Source of the DNA: Pseudoalteromonas sp. S16_S37
Lineage (GTDB): Bacteria; Pseudomonadota; Gammaproteobacteria; Enterobacterales; Alteromonadaceae
Assembly: GCF_014694405.1 (NCBI RefSeq)
Contig: NZ_JAAUWV010000014.1
Coordinates: forward strand, 1 to 64,000
Direction of reading: 5' to 3'
Length of the DNA: 64,000 nucleotides
The position numbers and the translations under genes were made by a program. Position 1 is the first letter of the stretch. Every line of letters starts with the position of its first letter. Positions 1-10,326 of the stretch are shown in pieces. The notes under the pieces are model-generated. The model did not search any database. It was not told the origin of the DNA and saw nothing but the letters and a program-made list of their open reading frames with translations.

Positions 1-51
1 TTTGGCCGCTTCCTTTGCGAAAGCTTCAAGTTCTTTTTTGTTCATTTGCAT
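1..51 (-). CDS. IS256-type transposase, N-terminal 17 codons only
   Basis: Partial gene cut by the window edge. It reads MQMNKKELEAFAKEAAK, which matches the usual beginning of IS256-family (mutator-type) transposases, proteins that cut and join the IS ends with a DDE active site. Two in-frame ATGs exist, at 51 and 45, and I cannot decide between them because neither has a strong ribosome site. The catalytic part is outside the window, so activity cannot be judged. Confidence 0.5.
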   Translation of the reverse strand, partial: MQMNKKELEAFAKEAAK

Positions 52-118
52 CTGCCTATCATTAACTCTCAATAGAGTATGTTGTGATAGGCAGTTACAC
101 AAAATTAGTTACAGACTC
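1..118 (-). mobile_element. Edge of an IS256-family insertion sequence (continues left of the window)
   Basis: The window opens inside an insertion sequence. Bases 1-51 read leftward as the first codons of a transposase, and the outer end near 118 reads inward as GAGTCTGTAACTAATTTTG, the kind of terminal repeat I associate with IS256-family elements. The outer boundary of about 118 is set by that repeat. The opposite end and the target duplication lie outside the window, so neither can be confirmed. It abuts the IS630 remnant directly, so this element probably inserted into or beside the older one. Confidence 0.6.
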
Positions 119-120
119 TA

Positions 121-821
121 TATTTATCCAATTTTCAGTTCGTTACCACTCAGACCATAATACAAACTCCTTAAAAAGCTTGGGTTTAGCTGGATAACAA
201 GCCGTTCAAGACACCCCAAACAATCAAGAGAATGCCTGGAAGCTTTTAAAAAACTTCCAATTGGAAACGGTCCTTCACACCCCAGGACACCTACCTCTTG
301 AGCGAATTGATGTTTGGTTTCAAGATGAAGCTCGTTTCGGTCAAAAAAACCAAACAACACGTTTATGGGCTGCGACAGGCTCAAGACCTCGTGCAGTAAA
401 GCAACAACAATTTGAGTATGGGTATCTATTTGGTGCTGTCTGCCCTGAAAATGGCAAGACAGAAGCATTAATAACACCTTGCGTAATTAAAGAAGCGGTG
501 ACATTACATATGGAACAAATATCGAAAGCTACCGAACTCGGAAAGCATGCAGTTGTTATTATGAATGGTGCTGGTTGGCATACATTCGATACCGTTCAGC
601 CTTTTAATAATGTCACGCTAATCAAACTACCACCCTATTCACCTGAATTGAATCCAATAGAACAAGTTTGGAGTTGGCTACGTCGCCACTGTTTATCCAA
701 TCGTACATTTAAGGGTTATGAAGATATTGTTGAGCAAGTTTCAAAAGCATGGAACAAATTCATTTCAGTTCCTGAGAGCGTTAGAAAAATGTGCTCAAGA
801 GATTGGATAAAATTGACTTAA
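121..821 (+). pseudogene. Decayed IS630-family transposase
   Basis: The open stretch 261-821 encodes the DDE half of an IS630 transposase: FQDEARFGQ carries the first Asp and SPELNPIEQVW the Glu, but the middle motif reads MNGAGWH where the family has MDGAGWH, so the second catalytic Asp is Asn (codon near 564, GAT to AAT). Upstream, family-like text continues in other frames: LGFSWITSR at about 179-205 and RYHSD at about 141-155. This implies at least two frameshifts, one near the A6 run at 248-253 and one near 158. The 5' part is missing where the IS256 end begins. It cannot encode an active enzyme. The 822-1002 stretch beyond it is AT-rich and shows nothing I recognise. Confidence 0.8.
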
Positions 822-1002
822 CCTTTATGCAGATTGGTATTAGTTTCCTTCTATGTTTGTTTTTTGAGCACCTATCGTGTTCAATTTTAAGCCGATTTTC
901 AATTGAAGATTACTCATGATATAGGTACAGAGATCCACAATTCTAATTTAATGCACTCTATATGATGATTTGTTATGTAACTAATTAATTTCAGCCTAGA
1001 AA

Positions 1003-1040
1003 GCAAAAAGCCCCGACCCAAGGGCCGAGGCTTTTGAAAA
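1003..1040 (-). terminator. Terminator of the S10 operon
   Basis: On the minus strand, AAAGCCTCGGCCC and GGGTCGGGGCTTT pair (with G-U pairs) and are followed by a T run. It lies about 30 bases after the rpsQ stop, closing the S10 operon before the insertion sequences. Confidence 0.75.
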
Positions 1041-1068
1041 CAAAGTTTAATTTAGTATAAAACTAAAA

Positions 1069-1326
1069 TTAAGCTTGCTTAGGACGTGAAACTACTTCCA
1101 CTAAAGTCCATGATTTCTTTTTAGAAATCGGCGCACATTCACGAATAGTAACTGTATCGCCTGCTTTAGCAGTGTTGCTTTCGTCATGAGCGTGCAACTT
1201 AGTTGTACGCTTGATGAATTTACCGTAAATCGGGTGCTTCACCTGACGCTCGATAGCAACAACGATAGATTTGTCCATCTTGTCGCTTAGTACACGACCT
1301 TGAAGAGTACGGATCTTATCGCTCAT
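1069..1326 (-). CDS. rpsQ: 30S ribosomal protein S17
   Basis: Primary 16S rRNA-binding protein of the small subunit, an OB-fold protein that helps start assembly of the 5' domain. The 85 residues match the family length, and the start [20 protein letters not shown] with the later [16 protein letters not shown] segment is typical. Its ATG overlaps the rpmC stop by one base (TAATG), so translation is probably coupled. It is the last gene of the S10 operon; the spc operon (rplN onward) that usually follows is not in the window. Confidence 0.97.
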   Translation of the reverse strand: MSDKIRTLQGRVLSDKMDKSIVVAIERQVKHPIYGKFIKRTTKLHAHDESNTAKAGDTVTIRECAPISKKKSWTLVEVVSRPKQA

Positions 1327-1517
1327 TATGCACCTGCCTTCTGGTTGATAACCGTTTTAACACGCGCAATATTGCGACGTACTTTTTTCAGCTCGTGAGT
1401 TTGAGCTAGCTGACCAGTGCTCACTTGCATGCGCAGGTTGAACTGCTCACGTAGTAGCTCTAGAAGTTCAGCATTTAGCTCTTCTACGCTTTTGTCTTTA
1501 AGTTCGCTAGCTTTCAT
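1326..1517 (-). CDS. rpmC: 50S ribosomal protein L29
   Basis: Small helical protein near the peptide exit tunnel on the large subunit. 63 residues starting [18 protein letters not shown], as in other gammaproteobacteria. I chose the ATG at 1517 over the GTG at 1520, because it overlaps the rplP stop as TGATG and gives the family N terminus. Confidence 0.96.
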   Translation of the reverse strand: MKASELKDKSVEELNAELLELLREQFNLRMQVSTGQLAQTHELKKVRRNIARVKTVINQKAGA

Positions 1518-1930
1518 CACATTACCGTCCGAGTTACAAATGTTGTTTTGAAAGGTAATTTACGAGCAGCTAGGTCGAATGCTTCACGAGCAAGCTCTTC
1601 AGAAACACCTTCCATCTCGTAAAGTACTTTGCCTGGCTGGATTTCAGCAACCCAGTACTCAACAGAGCCTTTACCTTTACCCATACGAACTTCAAGCGGC
1701 TTTTCAGTGATTGGCTTATCTGGGAACACACGGATCCAGATTTTACCTTGACGCTTGACGTGACGTGTCATAGCACGACGAGCTGCTTCGATTTGACGAG
1801 CAGTCATACGACCACGAGCTGTTGCTTTCAAGCCGAAAGAACCGAAGCTTACTTTGTTACCGCTAGTTGCAAGACCACGGTTGCGGCCTTTATGCATTTT
1901 GCGGAATTTTGTACGTTTTGGCTGTAACAT
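1517..1930 (-). CDS. rplP: 50S ribosomal protein L16
   Basis: Large-subunit protein that helps organise the A-site region and is assembled late. 137 residues, family length 136-137, beginning [19 protein letters not shown], the standard L16 start. It sits between rpsC (13-base gap) and rpmC (overlap) in the conserved order of the S10 operon. Confidence 0.97.
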   Translation of the reverse strand: MLQPKRTKFRKMHKGRNRGLATSGNKVSFGSFGLKATARGRMTARQIEAARRAMTRHVKRQGKIWIRVFPDKPITEKPLEVRMGKGKGSVEYWVAEIQPGKVLYEMEGVSEELAREAFDLAARKLPFKTTFVTRTVM

Positions 1931-1943
1931 TAATCGCTACCTC

Positions 1944-2645
1944 TTACTTAGCACTTTTTTTGGCTTTCTTCGGAGCACGTTTAGCTGGCTTCTCTTGCTC
2001 TTGAACTAGTGGTAAACCACCAATCACTTCGCCTTTGAAGATCCAAACTTTAACACCGATGATACCGTAAGTGGTTAACGCTTCAGAAGTTGCATAATCG
2101 ATATCAGCACGCAGAGTGTGTAGAGGTACACGACCTTCACGGTACCACTCAGAACGTGCGATTTCAGCGCCGCCTAGACGACCGCTTACTTCAACTTTGA
2201 TACCTTTAGCACCAATGCGCATTGCATTTTGTACCGAACGCTTCATAGCGCGACGGAACATAACACGACGCTCAAGCTGAGATGCGATGCCATCTGCAAC
2301 TAATTGTGCATCTAGCTCTGGTTTACGTACTTCAGAAATGTTGATCTGAGCAGGTACACCCGCAATCTTAGTTACAGCTTGACGAAGTTTTTCAACGTCT
2401 TCGCCTTTTTTACCGATAACAACACCAGGACGAGCTGTGTGAATTGTTACACGGATTGATTTAGCTGGACGCTCGATAACGATTTTAGACACAGAAGCTG
2501 CTTTCAATTCCTTAGTAAGGTATTGACGCACTTTGTGATCGCCAAAAAGCTGTGCAGAGAAATCTTTTGTATTCGCGTACCAGGTAGAAACCCAAGGTTT
2601 AGAGATACCTAGGCGAATACCAGTAGGATGAACTTTTTGTCCCAT
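1944..2645 (-). CDS. rpsC: 30S ribosomal protein S3
   Basis: Small-subunit head protein at the mRNA entry channel. 233 residues starting [17 protein letters not shown]-type RNA-binding region with [13 protein letters not shown] (about residues 75-87) is followed by the S3 C-terminal domain, and the tail is rich in Lys and Ala as usual. It lies 12 bases after rplV in the operon. Confidence 0.97.
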   Translation of the reverse strand: MGQKVHPTGIRLGISKPWVSTWYANTKDFSAQLFGDHKVRQYLTKELKAASVSKIVIERPAKSIRVTIHTARPGVVIGKKGEDVEKLRQAVTKIAGVPAQINISEVRKPELDAQLVADGIASQLERRVMFRRAMKRSVQNAMRIGAKGIKVEVSGRLGGAEIARSEWYREGRVPLHTLRADIDYATSEALTTYGIIGVKVWIFKGEVIGGLPLVQEQEKPAKRAPKKAKKSAK

Positions 2646-2657
2646 TACTTATATCTC

Positions 2658-2990
2658 CTAGCTATCCGAAACCACAACAGTGATGTGGCTTGTACGCTTA
2701 AGGATGCGGTCAGCGCGTCCTTTAGCACGTGGCATGATACGTTTCATTGTCGGACCATCGTCCACAAAAATCGTAGCTACACGTAGCTCATCAATGTCAG
2801 CACCTTCGTTGTGCTCTGCGTTCGCAATAGCAGACTCAAGTACTTTTTTAACTAATACAGCCGCTTTCTTAGGGCTGTACGCCAGGATTTCTAGAGCGCG
2901 ATCTACCGGTAGTCCGCGGATCTGATCAGCTACTAGACGTGCTTTTTGCGCCGAACCAGAGGCGAATTTGTGTTTAGCTAATGCTTCCAT
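2658..2990 (-). CDS. rplV: 50S ribosomal protein L22
   Basis: Large-subunit protein whose extended loop lines the peptide exit tunnel. The 110-residue form starting [12 protein letters not shown] matches E. coli L22 in length. Two adjacent ATGs exist (2993 and 2990); the second sits better behind the GGAGGG ribosome site and gives the family N terminus. The conserved [15 protein letters not shown] stretch lies near residues 80-95, and the tunnel hairpin precedes it. Confidence 0.96.
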   Translation of the reverse strand: MEALAKHKFASGSAQKARLVADQIRGLPVDRALEILAYSPKKAAVLVKKVLESAIANAEHNEGADIDELRVATIFVDDGPTMKRIMPRAKGRADRILKRTSHITVVVSDS

Positions 2991-3002
2991 CATACCCTCC
3001 GA

Positions 3003-3290
<288 letters not shown>

Positions 3291-3297
3291 TCAACTA

Positions 3298-4122
3298 TTA
3301 CTTAGTACGACGACGTACGATTAATTTATCAGTACGCTTGTTCTTACGTGTTTTAGCACCTTTGGTAGGCTTGCCCCATGGAGACACAGGGTGACGACCA
3401 CCAGAAGTACGACCTTCACCACCACCGTGTGGGTGATCAACCGGGTTCATGGCAACACCACGAACTGTCGGACGAATACCACGCCAGCGGTTAGCACCAG
3501 CTTTACCTAGTGAACGAAGCATATGCTCAGCATTGCCTACTTCACCTAAGGTAGCGCGACAATCAGCTTCAACTTTACGAACTTCGCCTGAACGAAGACG
3601 TAGAGTCACATATTGACCTTCACGTGCTAGGATTTGAACGTATGCACCAGCAGAACGTGCGATTTGAGCACCTTTACCTGGCTTTAATTCTACGTTGTGT
3701 ACAGTCGAACCTACAGGCATGTTACGCATTGGCAATGTGTTACCAGCTTTGATTGGTGCGTCAACACCAGACTGGATTTGATCGCCTGCTTTTAAACCTT
3801 TAGGTGCAATGATGTAACGACGCTCACCGTCTGCATATAATACAAGAGCGATGTTTGCGCTACGGTTTGGATCGTACTCTAAACGCTCAACAGTAGCAGG
3901 AATGCCATCTTTAGTACGTTTAAAGTCAATTACACGGTAGTGTTGCTTATGACCACCACCGATGTGACGAACCGTGATACGACCGTTGTTGTTACGACCA
4001 CCTGATTTAGAGTTTTTCTCTAAAAGCGGAGCGTATGGCTTACCCTTGTGTAGATCAGGGTTAACCACTTTAACGACGTGACGACGACCCGCAGAAGTTG
4101 GTTTACACTTTTGAAGTGCCAT
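3298..4122 (-). CDS. rplB: 50S ribosomal protein L2
   Basis: Highly conserved large-subunit protein needed for subunit association and peptidyl transfer. 274 residues. The C-terminal motif [12 protein letters not shown], with the conserved His implicated in peptidyl transferase function, is intact (about residues 226-237). The start [17 protein letters not shown] is typical. It follows rplW by 17 bases. Confidence 0.97.
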   Translation of the reverse strand: MALQKCKPTSAGRRHVVKVVNPDLHKGKPYAPLLEKNSKSGGRNNNGRITVRHIGGGHKQHYRVIDFKRTKDGIPATVERLEYDPNRSANIALVLYADGERRYIIAPKGLKAGDQIQSGVDAPIKAGNTLPMRNMPVGSTVHNVELKPGKGAQIARSAGAYVQILAREGQYVTLRLRSGEVRKVEADCRATLGEVGNAEHMLRSLGKAGANRWRGIRPTVRGVAMNPVDHPHGGGEGRTSGGRHPVSPWGKPTKGAKTRKNKRTDKLIVRRRTK

Positions 4123-4139
4123 AATTCTAACTCCCCTTA

Positions 4140-4442
4140 TTACTCGGCGCCGCCGACAAAGTCTAGCTCGCTACCTTCTTTAAGAGTAACGTAGGCTTTC
4201 TTCCAGTCTGAACGACGACCGAAACGCATACCAGTACGCTTTGTTTTACCCTTAACATTCAAAGTACGAACACCAGTTACTTCTACTTCAAAAAGCTTCT
4301 CAACTGCCGCTTTAACTTCAGCTTTAGTTGCGTTTTTAGCTACTTTGAAAACAATCGTGTTGTTCTCTTCAGCAGCGATAGTGCTTTTTTCAGAGATGTG
4401 TGGAGCAAGAATTACTTTTAAAAGACGTTCTTCACGGATCAT
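4140..4442 (-). CDS. rplW: 50S ribosomal protein L23
   Basis: Large-subunit protein at the tunnel exit, docking site for trigger factor and SRP. 100 residues, with the family HISEKST motif near residues 15-21. Its ATG overlaps the rplD stop by four bases (ATGA), a common sign of translational coupling. Confidence 0.96.
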   Translation of the reverse strand: MIREERLLKVILAPHISEKSTIAAEENNTIVFKVAKNATKAEVKAAVEKLFEVEVTGVRTLNVKGKTKRTGMRFGRRSDWKKAYVTLKEGSELDFVGGAE

Positions 4443-5041
4443 GCTAGCGCCTCCTCAAGTTGCTTAACAGCACCTGCAGTAATAAGTACCTTATCGAAAG
4501 CGATTAGGCTTACTGGGTCAATGCCAGCTACATCACGTGTGTCAACCTTATAAAGGTTACGTGCAGAAAGGAATAGATTCTCATCTACTTCTTCAGTCAC
4601 GATAAGCACGTCTTTAAGCTCAAGCTCTTTAAGCTTAGCTACTAGCTCTTTAGTTTTAGGTGCTTCTAAACCGAAGTTTTCAACAACTACTAAACGCTCT
4701 TGACGAACAAGCTCAGACAAGATGCTCTTAATCGCACCGCGATACATCTTACGGTTAACTTTTTGGCTGTGATCTTGCGGCTTAGCTGCAAAGCTCACAC
4801 CACCGCTGCGCCAGATTGGGCTGCGGATTGTACCAGCACGAGCACGGCCAGTACCTTTTTGGCTGAATGGCTTTTTGCCACCACCACGCACTTCAGAACG
4901 CGTCTTTTGGGCACGAGTACCTTGACGAGCACCTGCTGCGTATGCAACAACTACTTGGTGTACTAATGCTTCGTTAAACTCACGTCCAAAAGTAGCTTCG
5001 GAAACTTCAAGCGCGCCAGCGCCTTTAATTGCTAATTCCAT
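4439..5041 (-). CDS. rplD: 50S ribosomal protein L4 (also likely operon autoregulator)
   Basis: Large-subunit tunnel protein. In E. coli it also represses its own operon by acting on the S10 leader at both transcription and translation. 200 residues from the ATG at 5041, giving the family start [18 protein letters not shown]; the upstream GTG at 5044 adds only one residue. Motifs [18 protein letters not shown] and [14 protein letters not shown] are the standard L4 loop regions. The matching attenuator-like hairpin is in the leader at 6082-6110. Confidence 0.97.
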   Translation of the reverse strand: MELAIKGAGALEVSEATFGREFNEALVHQVVVAYAAGARQGTRAQKTRSEVRGGGKKPFSQKGTGRARAGTIRSPIWRSGGVSFAAKPQDHSQKVNRKMYRGAIKSILSELVRQERLVVVENFGLEAPKTKELVAKLKELELKDVLIVTEEVDENLFLSARNLYKVDTRDVAGIDPVSLIAFDKVLITAGAVKQLEEALA

Positions 5042-5058
5042 CACTAAATCTCCAGGAC

Positions 5059-5694
5059 TTATGCTTTAACAGCAGGTTTAACGATAACGTCACCGCCGAT
5101 AGCGCCAGGTACTGCACCTTTAACTAAAAGCAGGTTACGCTCAGCGTCAACACGAACTAGTTCAAGGTTTTGAGTCGTTACACGCTCAGCACCCATGTGA
5201 CCGGCCATTTTTTTACCTTTAAACACCTTACCAGGTGATTGGTTTTGACCGATTGAACCAGGAGCACGGTGAGACACAGAGTTACCGTGTGTAGCATCTT
5301 GCATGCTGAAGTTCCAGCGCTTGATACCACCTTGGAAACCTTTACCTTTTGAAGTACCTGTTACGTCTACTTTGCTTACTTCGTTGAATAGTTCAACAGT
5401 AAGTTCAGTACCTACTTCAAAATCGCCTTCACCACCATTTAGGCGGAATTCCCACAGGCCACGACCCGCTTCAACACCAGCTTTAGCGAAGTGACCCGCT
5501 GCTGCTTTGTTTACACGGCTTGCTTTTTTCTCGCCTGCAGTAACTTGAAGCGCTTCATAACCGTCTGTTGCTTCAGATTTGATCTGAGTAACACGGTTAG
5601 GCGTCGCTTCGATAACTGTCACAGGGATAGATACACCATCTTCAGTGAAGATACGTGTCATACCCACTTTACGACCGACTAGACCTAATGCCAT
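5059..5694 (-). CDS. rplC: 50S ribosomal protein L3
   Basis: Early-assembling 23S-binding protein with an extension reaching the peptidyl transferase centre. 211 residues starting [16 protein letters not shown]. The [19 protein letters not shown] extension (about residues 137-155), which contains the Gln that is methylated by PrmB in E. coli, is intact. Confidence 0.97.
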   Translation of the reverse strand: MALGLVGRKVGMTRIFTEDGVSIPVTVIEATPNRVTQIKSEATDGYEALQVTAGEKKASRVNKAAAGHFAKAGVEAGRGLWEFRLNGGEGDFEVGTELTVELFNEVSKVDVTGTSKGKGFQGGIKRWNFSMQDATHGNSVSHRAPGSIGQNQSPGKVFKGKKMAGHMGAERVTTQNLELVRVDAERNLLLVKGAVPGAIGGDVIVKPAVKA

Positions 5695-5721
5695 TTTCCT
5701 AAAACCTCTCTAATCTTCCGA

Positions 5722-6216
<495 letters not shown>

Positions 6217-6222
6217 CCGCAC

Positions 6223-6250
6223 ATTATAATGATATTGGTGATAAATGCAA
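6223..6250 (-). promoter_or_regulatory. Sigma70-type promoter of the S10 operon
   Basis: On the minus strand TTGCAT (6250-6245) and TATAAT (6228-6223) are 16 bases apart, with a GC-rich stretch just after the -10 box, as expected for a stringently controlled ribosomal promoter. Transcription would begin near 6216. Confidence 0.6.
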
Positions 6251-6395
6251 CAGCGAATACTAAGTTATTTTAGATTGCCGAATAATTACACCTTAATTGC
6301 TTTTTAACCCTGTAACAGCGAACCTATACGTCTATAAATGGTCAGTCCAGTTAAAGCTTGGTATGCTATTGCAAATTTTTAAACGTGGTGTTGTC

Positions 6396-8822
6396 ATGAG
6401 AATTGTTTCTCGAATCTTAAATCTATTTGCCCAGTGGGCTAATCTATTATTTGTAAAAACAAAATTACTGCCAGACAACCCGATAGAGCAGTTTAACTTA
6501 AACCCAAAGCTACCCACTTTTTATGTAACTCCGCTTAATTCGCGCGCTGACCTAGCGGCACTTGATGCTGTTTGTAAAAAGGTAGGCTTACCAAGAGCTA
6601 CTCAGCCACAAGCATTAGCAGGTAAAGAAATAGACCGCTTTATTGCTTTGCAAAACCCCACACCTTTATTTGCCTCAGTTGCAAAACCGAGCAATGCCCT
6701 TGCAACCGGAAAAGAAATCTTCACTGCCTTGTGTGGTGATACAAGCGCTCAAGCGCAAATCGTTCCGGTCACCATTTTATGGGGTCGCAATCCAGGTAAG
6801 GAAAAGCCTGGTATAGGTACGTTATTTTCTCATTCATTGACACCGAGTTGGCTGCGTAAGTTTTTCGTGGTGCTGTTCTCAGGCCGCGATAACTTAGTAC
6901 GTTTTAGCCAACCTATCGATCTTAATCAGTTAATTAACGATAAGTCGGATGTAGACGAGTTACCTCAAAAACTCGTGCGTGTCGCACGTGTTCACTTTCG
7001 TCGTCAAAAACTGGCAGCAACAGGCCCTAAGCTACCTTCAAGAGATCAACTATTTAGCTCCTTACTTGCCGCACCAGCAATCAAGAAGGCCATCGCCGAT
7101 GAAGCAAAAAGCAAAGGACTAAGTTATGAAGAGGCACGCCTTAATGCACAAGAGCTGCTCGACGAGATTGCGGCAAATTACTCAGACGCCATGGTGCGCG
7201 TTGGCGATCGCATTCTAACATGGCTTTGGAACAAACTATACAATGGTATTGAAGTTAAATACGCAGAGCGCGTACATCAGTTAGCAGACAAAGGCCATGA
7301 AATAATCTATGTACCGTGCCATCGCAGTCACATGGATTATTTATTGCTGACCTATGTCATCTATCACCAAGGACTTGTGCCACCGCATATCGCCGCAGGT
7401 GTTAATCTTAATTTCTTCCCTGCTGGCGGGATTTTCCGCCGTTCAGGGGCATTCTTTATTCGCCGCTCGTTTGCTGGTAACAAGCTTTACTCAGCCGTAT
7501 TCAAAGAGTATTTAAGCCAACTATTTATTAAAGGCTACTCGGTGAAGTTTTACACCGAAGGAGGCCGCAGTCGTACAGGGCGCTTGTTGCCACCGAAAAC
7601 CGGTATGCTAGCAATGACAATACAGTCTATGCTGCGTGGTATCGACCGACCCATTTCTATCGTACCGGTCTATATTGGCTACGAACATGTGATGGAGATC
7701 AATACTTACCTAAAAGAATTAGCTGGCAACCACAAAAAGAACGAATCTATCTTTGCTGTATTCAAAGCCATCAAGAATCTGAAAAACTACGGCCGCGGCT
7801 ATTTGAACTTTGGTGAACCGATCAACGTTAATCAGTATTTAAATGAGCACCAAAGTGATTGGCGTGACGCCATTCACCCAACTGACATTCAAAAGCCACA
7901 GTGGCTTAACACTCAAGTGGCAGAGCTTGCTGATACTATTATGACCAATATTAACAGTGCAGCAGCGCTCAATGCCATTAACTTATTAGCGACCATTTTA
8001 CTTAGTAACAGCCAATTTGCACTGAGCAAGCGCAAGTTATTAGAGCAAATGTCTTTTTACCTCACGTTGCAACGCAGTGCAAAATACAATGAGCAAGTCA
8101 CCATACCTGAAGACTCTGCAGAACAGCTCCTCAATCATGCATTAAAATTAAATAAGCTGGATGTATTGTCAGATGAACTAGGTGAAATTATTGCTATAAA
8201 AGAAAAGGAACGCACTTTGTTCAATTACTATCGCAATAACATCGTGCACTTATTTGCTGTACCGAGTGTCATCGCGCAACAGCTATTTAACCGCTTTAGC
8301 GTGACTGTAGAAGAATGCCAACAACTACTTGAGGTGCTTTACCCTCTGTTTGCTAAAGAATGGTTTTTAACACCCATGCGTGAGGATTATATCAGCCAAA
8401 TTTTAACGTGTTTTTCGCAGCAAAACCTCATTGAATTTGATGGCAAAACAGCCAAAGTTATTAAAAGCAGCAATGAATTAGCCCAGCTGGAAATGCTAGG
8501 TAAAGTCAGTCAGTTAACGTTGGAACGTTACGCAATCACTGTTAGTTTGATACAAAAGAATCAAGGCGTAACACGTAAAACTCTTGAGTCTGAAACAGAT
8601 ATTATCGCCAATCGCCTAGGTACTTTGCATGGTATCAAAAGTCCTGAGTTTTTTGATAAAAAGGTGCTAGTGGCATTTATCAATAGCTTAAAAGAACATG
8701 GCTTTATAAAAGTATCTGACGAGCAATGTATCCGCGCTCAAGAGAAACTGCAAACACTGCAACATCACCTTAATGAGCTATTACCCGCCAGTATTTCTGA
8801 GTCAATTCAAGACACCCTTTAA
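6396..8822 (+). CDS. plsB: Glycerol-3-phosphate acyltransferase PlsB
   Basis: Inner-membrane enzyme that acylates sn-glycerol 3-phosphate at position 1, the first step of phospholipid synthesis. I start at ATG 6396 (MRIVSRILNLFAQW), giving 808 residues against 807 in E. coli; an earlier TTG at 6297 would add 33 residues with no family match. The acyltransferase motifs are present in order: HRSHMDYLLL (block I, catalytic His and Asp), GGIFRRSGAFFIRR (block II), FYTEGGRSRTG (block III) and VPVYIGYE (block IV). The gene stands alone, convergent with tesB. Confidence 0.96.
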   Translation: MRIVSRILNLFAQWANLLFVKTKLLPDNPIEQFNLNPKLPTFYVTPLNSRADLAALDAVCKKVGLPRATQPQALAGKEIDRFIALQNPTPLFASVAKPSNALATGKEIFTALCGDTSAQAQIVPVTILWGRNPGKEKPGIGTLFSHSLTPSWLRKFFVVLFSGRDNLVRFSQPIDLNQLINDKSDVDELPQKLVRVARVHFRRQKLAATGPKLPSRDQLFSSLLAAPAIKKAIADEAKSKGLSYEEARLNAQELLDEIAANYSDAMVRVGDRILTWLWNKLYNGIEVKYAERVHQLADKGHEIIYVPCHRSHMDYLLLTYVIYHQGLVPPHIAAGVNLNFFPAGGIFRRSGAFFIRRSFAGNKLYSAVFKEYLSQLFIKGYSVKFYTEGGRSRTGRLLPPKTGMLAMTIQSMLRGIDRPISIVPVYIGYEHVMEINTYLKELAGNHKKNESIFAVFKAIKNLKNYGRGYLNFGEPINVNQYLNEHQSDWRDAIHPTDIQKPQWLNTQVAELADTIMTNINSAAALNAINLLATILLSNSQFALSKRKLLEQMSFYLTLQRSAKYNEQVTIPEDSAEQLLNHALKLNKLDVLSDELGEIIAIKEKERTLFNYYRNNIVHLFAVPSVIAQQLFNRFSVTVEECQQLLEVLYPLFAKEWFLTPMREDYISQILTCFSQQNLIEFDGKTAKVIKSSNELAQLEMLGKVSQLTLERYAITVSLIQKNQGVTRKTLESETDIIANRLGTLHGIKSPEFFDKKVLVAFINSLKEHGFIKVSDEQCIRAQEKLQTLQHHLNELLPASISESIQDTL

Positions 8823-8839
8823 CACATTAAATGAAGCTT

Positions 8840-8859
8840 GCCGCCGATAACTCGGCGGC
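8840..8859. terminator. Hairpin between convergent plsB and tesB
   Basis: GCCGCCGA and TCGGCGGC form a perfect 8-base stem with a 4-base loop in the 44-base gap between the two converging stops. There is no clear T run on either side, so it may end transcription poorly or depend on other factors. Confidence 0.4.
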
Positions 8860-8866
8860 TCATTAA

Positions 8867-9727
8867 CTAGCCTCTTTGACGCATGACACCTTCTTGAATG
8901 GTGGATGCTACAAGCTCACCTTGACGATTAAAAAATTGCCCTCGCACTAACCCGCGGCCATTAGATGCACTTGGGCTATCCACACTGTACAAGATCCACT
9001 CATCCATTCTAAAGGGCCTATGAAACCACATGGCATGATCTATGGTCGCCACTTGCATACTTGGGTGCAAAAACGACAGGCCATGCGGCTGTAGCGCCGT
9101 TGGTAAAAATTCAAAATCGGATGCATAAGCCAACAAGTAGTTATGAATTCGCCTGTCATCAGGTAAAGGCCCATTAGTTTTAAACCAGACATGGCGTTGT
9201 GGCTCAGTGATCTCGGGCTGAAATGGATTTTGAAATTCCACAGGACGCGTTTCAAGCGGCATATCGCAGGTAAACTTATTGCGTAATTGTTCAGGAATTA
9301 ACGCTTTATTTTCACGATAAAAGTCAATTGAAGACTTCAACTCTTCAGGTCCAGGTACATTTGGCATGGTACTTTGATGTGACACCCCTGGCTCATCGCC
9401 TTGAAAAGACGCTGTCATATAAAATATAGGTTTACCGTATTGAATCGCCCGCACCCGTCGAGTGCTAAAACTGCGGCCATCACGGATAACTTCCACATCA
9501 TACACTATCGGCTTTTTGGCATCCCCTGGACGCAAAAAATAAGAATGCAATGAGTTCACGTAGCGCCCTTCAGGCAAAGTATATTTTGCCGCTGAGAGTG
9601 CTTGCCCCATCACCTGACCACCGAAGACCTGTGGAAACCCTAAATCTTGGCTTTGCCCGCGATAAATGCCTTGCTCAATTTCTTCAAGTTTCAAAAGTGA
9701 GAGTAAATCTGTAAGAACCTGACTCAT
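8867..9727 (-). CDS. tesB: Acyl-CoA thioesterase II
   Basis: Hydrolyses acyl-CoA esters of broad chain length to free fatty acid and CoA in the cytoplasm. 286 residues, the same length as E. coli TesB, with two hotdog folds in tandem. The motifs [12 protein letters not shown] near residue 35 and [10 protein letters not shown] near residue 60 belong to the first fold; [11 protein letters not shown] (catalytic-type Asp) and the C-terminal [13 protein letters not shown]...QEG segment (Gln) to the second. It has its own short upstream region, divergent from the EVE-domain gene. Confidence 0.95.
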   Translation of the reverse strand: MSQVLTDLLSLLKLEEIEQGIYRGQSQDLGFPQVFGGQVMGQALSAAKYTLPEGRYVNSLHSYFLRPGDAKKPIVYDVEVIRDGRSFSTRRVRAIQYGKPIFYMTASFQGDEPGVSHQSTMPNVPGPEELKSSIDFYRENKALIPEQLRNKFTCDMPLETRPVEFQNPFQPEITEPQRHVWFKTNGPLPDDRRIHNYLLAYASDFEFLPTALQPHGLSFLHPSMQVATIDHAMWFHRPFRMDEWILYSVDSPSASNGRGLVRGQFFNRQGELVASTIQEGVMRQRG

Positions 9728-9836
9728 CGGGACCTCTTAATTTCGTCAGTTTAATTCAATAATCATAGTATAATAGTAACCGCTATGAGTCATCTTCACT
9801 CTTGCTATCGATACATTAAAGTAAAGGGGGTGGCTT

Positions 9837-9896
9837 ATGGGTTATTTTAGTATTAACAACAGCTCGCAGGTAAAGCATGGCATATTGGTTATTTAA
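9837..9896 (+). CDS. Possible 19-codon upstream ORF overlapping the EVE-domain gene
   Basis: A short reading frame begins ATGGGTTATTTTAG directly behind a strong AAAGGGGG ribosome site and ends with TAA at 9894, 17 bases inside the next gene in another frame. The EVE gene's own ATG at 9877 has a weaker ribosome site (CAGGTAAAGC). Translation of the short frame could feed ribosomes to the EVE start. The product (MGYFSINNSSQVKHGILVI) resembles nothing I know; it may be only a coupling device or chance. Confidence 0.3.
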   Translation: MGYFSINNSSQVKHGILVI

Positions 9897-10326
9897 AACA
9901 GAGCCCGACACATTCTCAATTGATGATTTAAAAGCCTCGGGCAAGCAAGGTGCATTTTGGGAAGGGGTCAGAAACTACCAAGCTCGCAACTTTCTGCGTG
10001 ATCAAGTCAAATTAGATGACTTAGTTTTCATTTATCATTCTAGCTGCAAAGTACCAGCAATAGTTGGCATAGCGAAAGTTATTCAACAGGCGCAGCCCGA
10101 TCCTTTCCAATTCGACATGCAAAGTGATTACTTTGATGCAAAATCAACGATAGAAAATCCAAGGTGGTTCGGCGTTACGCTAGAGTATGTAAAACATTTA
10201 AGGCCAATCACTTTGTCCTCTATTAAAGCTAACCCAGATATCACTGAGCTAGCTCTAAAAAAAGCGGGAAGGCTTTCCATCTTGCCTGTGAGCGAGCGCG
10301 AGTGGCAATTACTATGTCAAAATTAA
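9877..10326 (+). CDS. EVE-domain protein (thymocyte nuclear protein 1 / YTH-like fold)
   Basis: 149 residues making up one EVE domain, a PUA/YTH-related fold proposed to read modified bases in DNA or RNA. The start MAYWLFKTEPDTFSIDDL and the WEGVRNYQARNFLRD segment (about residues 29-43) are the family signature and include the aromatic cage region. No enzyme motif is present. It stands alone here, so its partner or substrate is unknown. Some EVE proteins sit with restriction or toxin systems, but no such gene is near. Confidence 0.85.
   Translation: MAYWLFKTEPDTFSIDDLKASGKQGAFWEGVRNYQARNFLRDQVKLDDLVFIYHSSCKVPAIVGIAKVIQQAQPDPFQFDMQSDYFDAKSTIENPRWFGVTLEYVKHLRPITLSSIKANPDITELALKKAGRLSILPVSEREWQLLCQN

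Noticed and set aside
121..821. Programmed frameshifting in the IS630 transposase at the A6 run
   Set aside because: The required shift is +1, a second frameshift exists upstream, and the second catalytic Asp is lost, so decay is simpler.
6297..6395. N-terminal extension of plsB to the upstream TTG
   Set aside because: Adds 33 residues not found in the family and overlaps a stretch without a ribosome site; ATG 6396 gives 808 residues, matching E. coli PlsB (807).
8840..8859. Strong terminator between plsB and tesB
   Set aside because: The stem is good but there is no T run on either side, so I list it as a hairpin with low confidence only.
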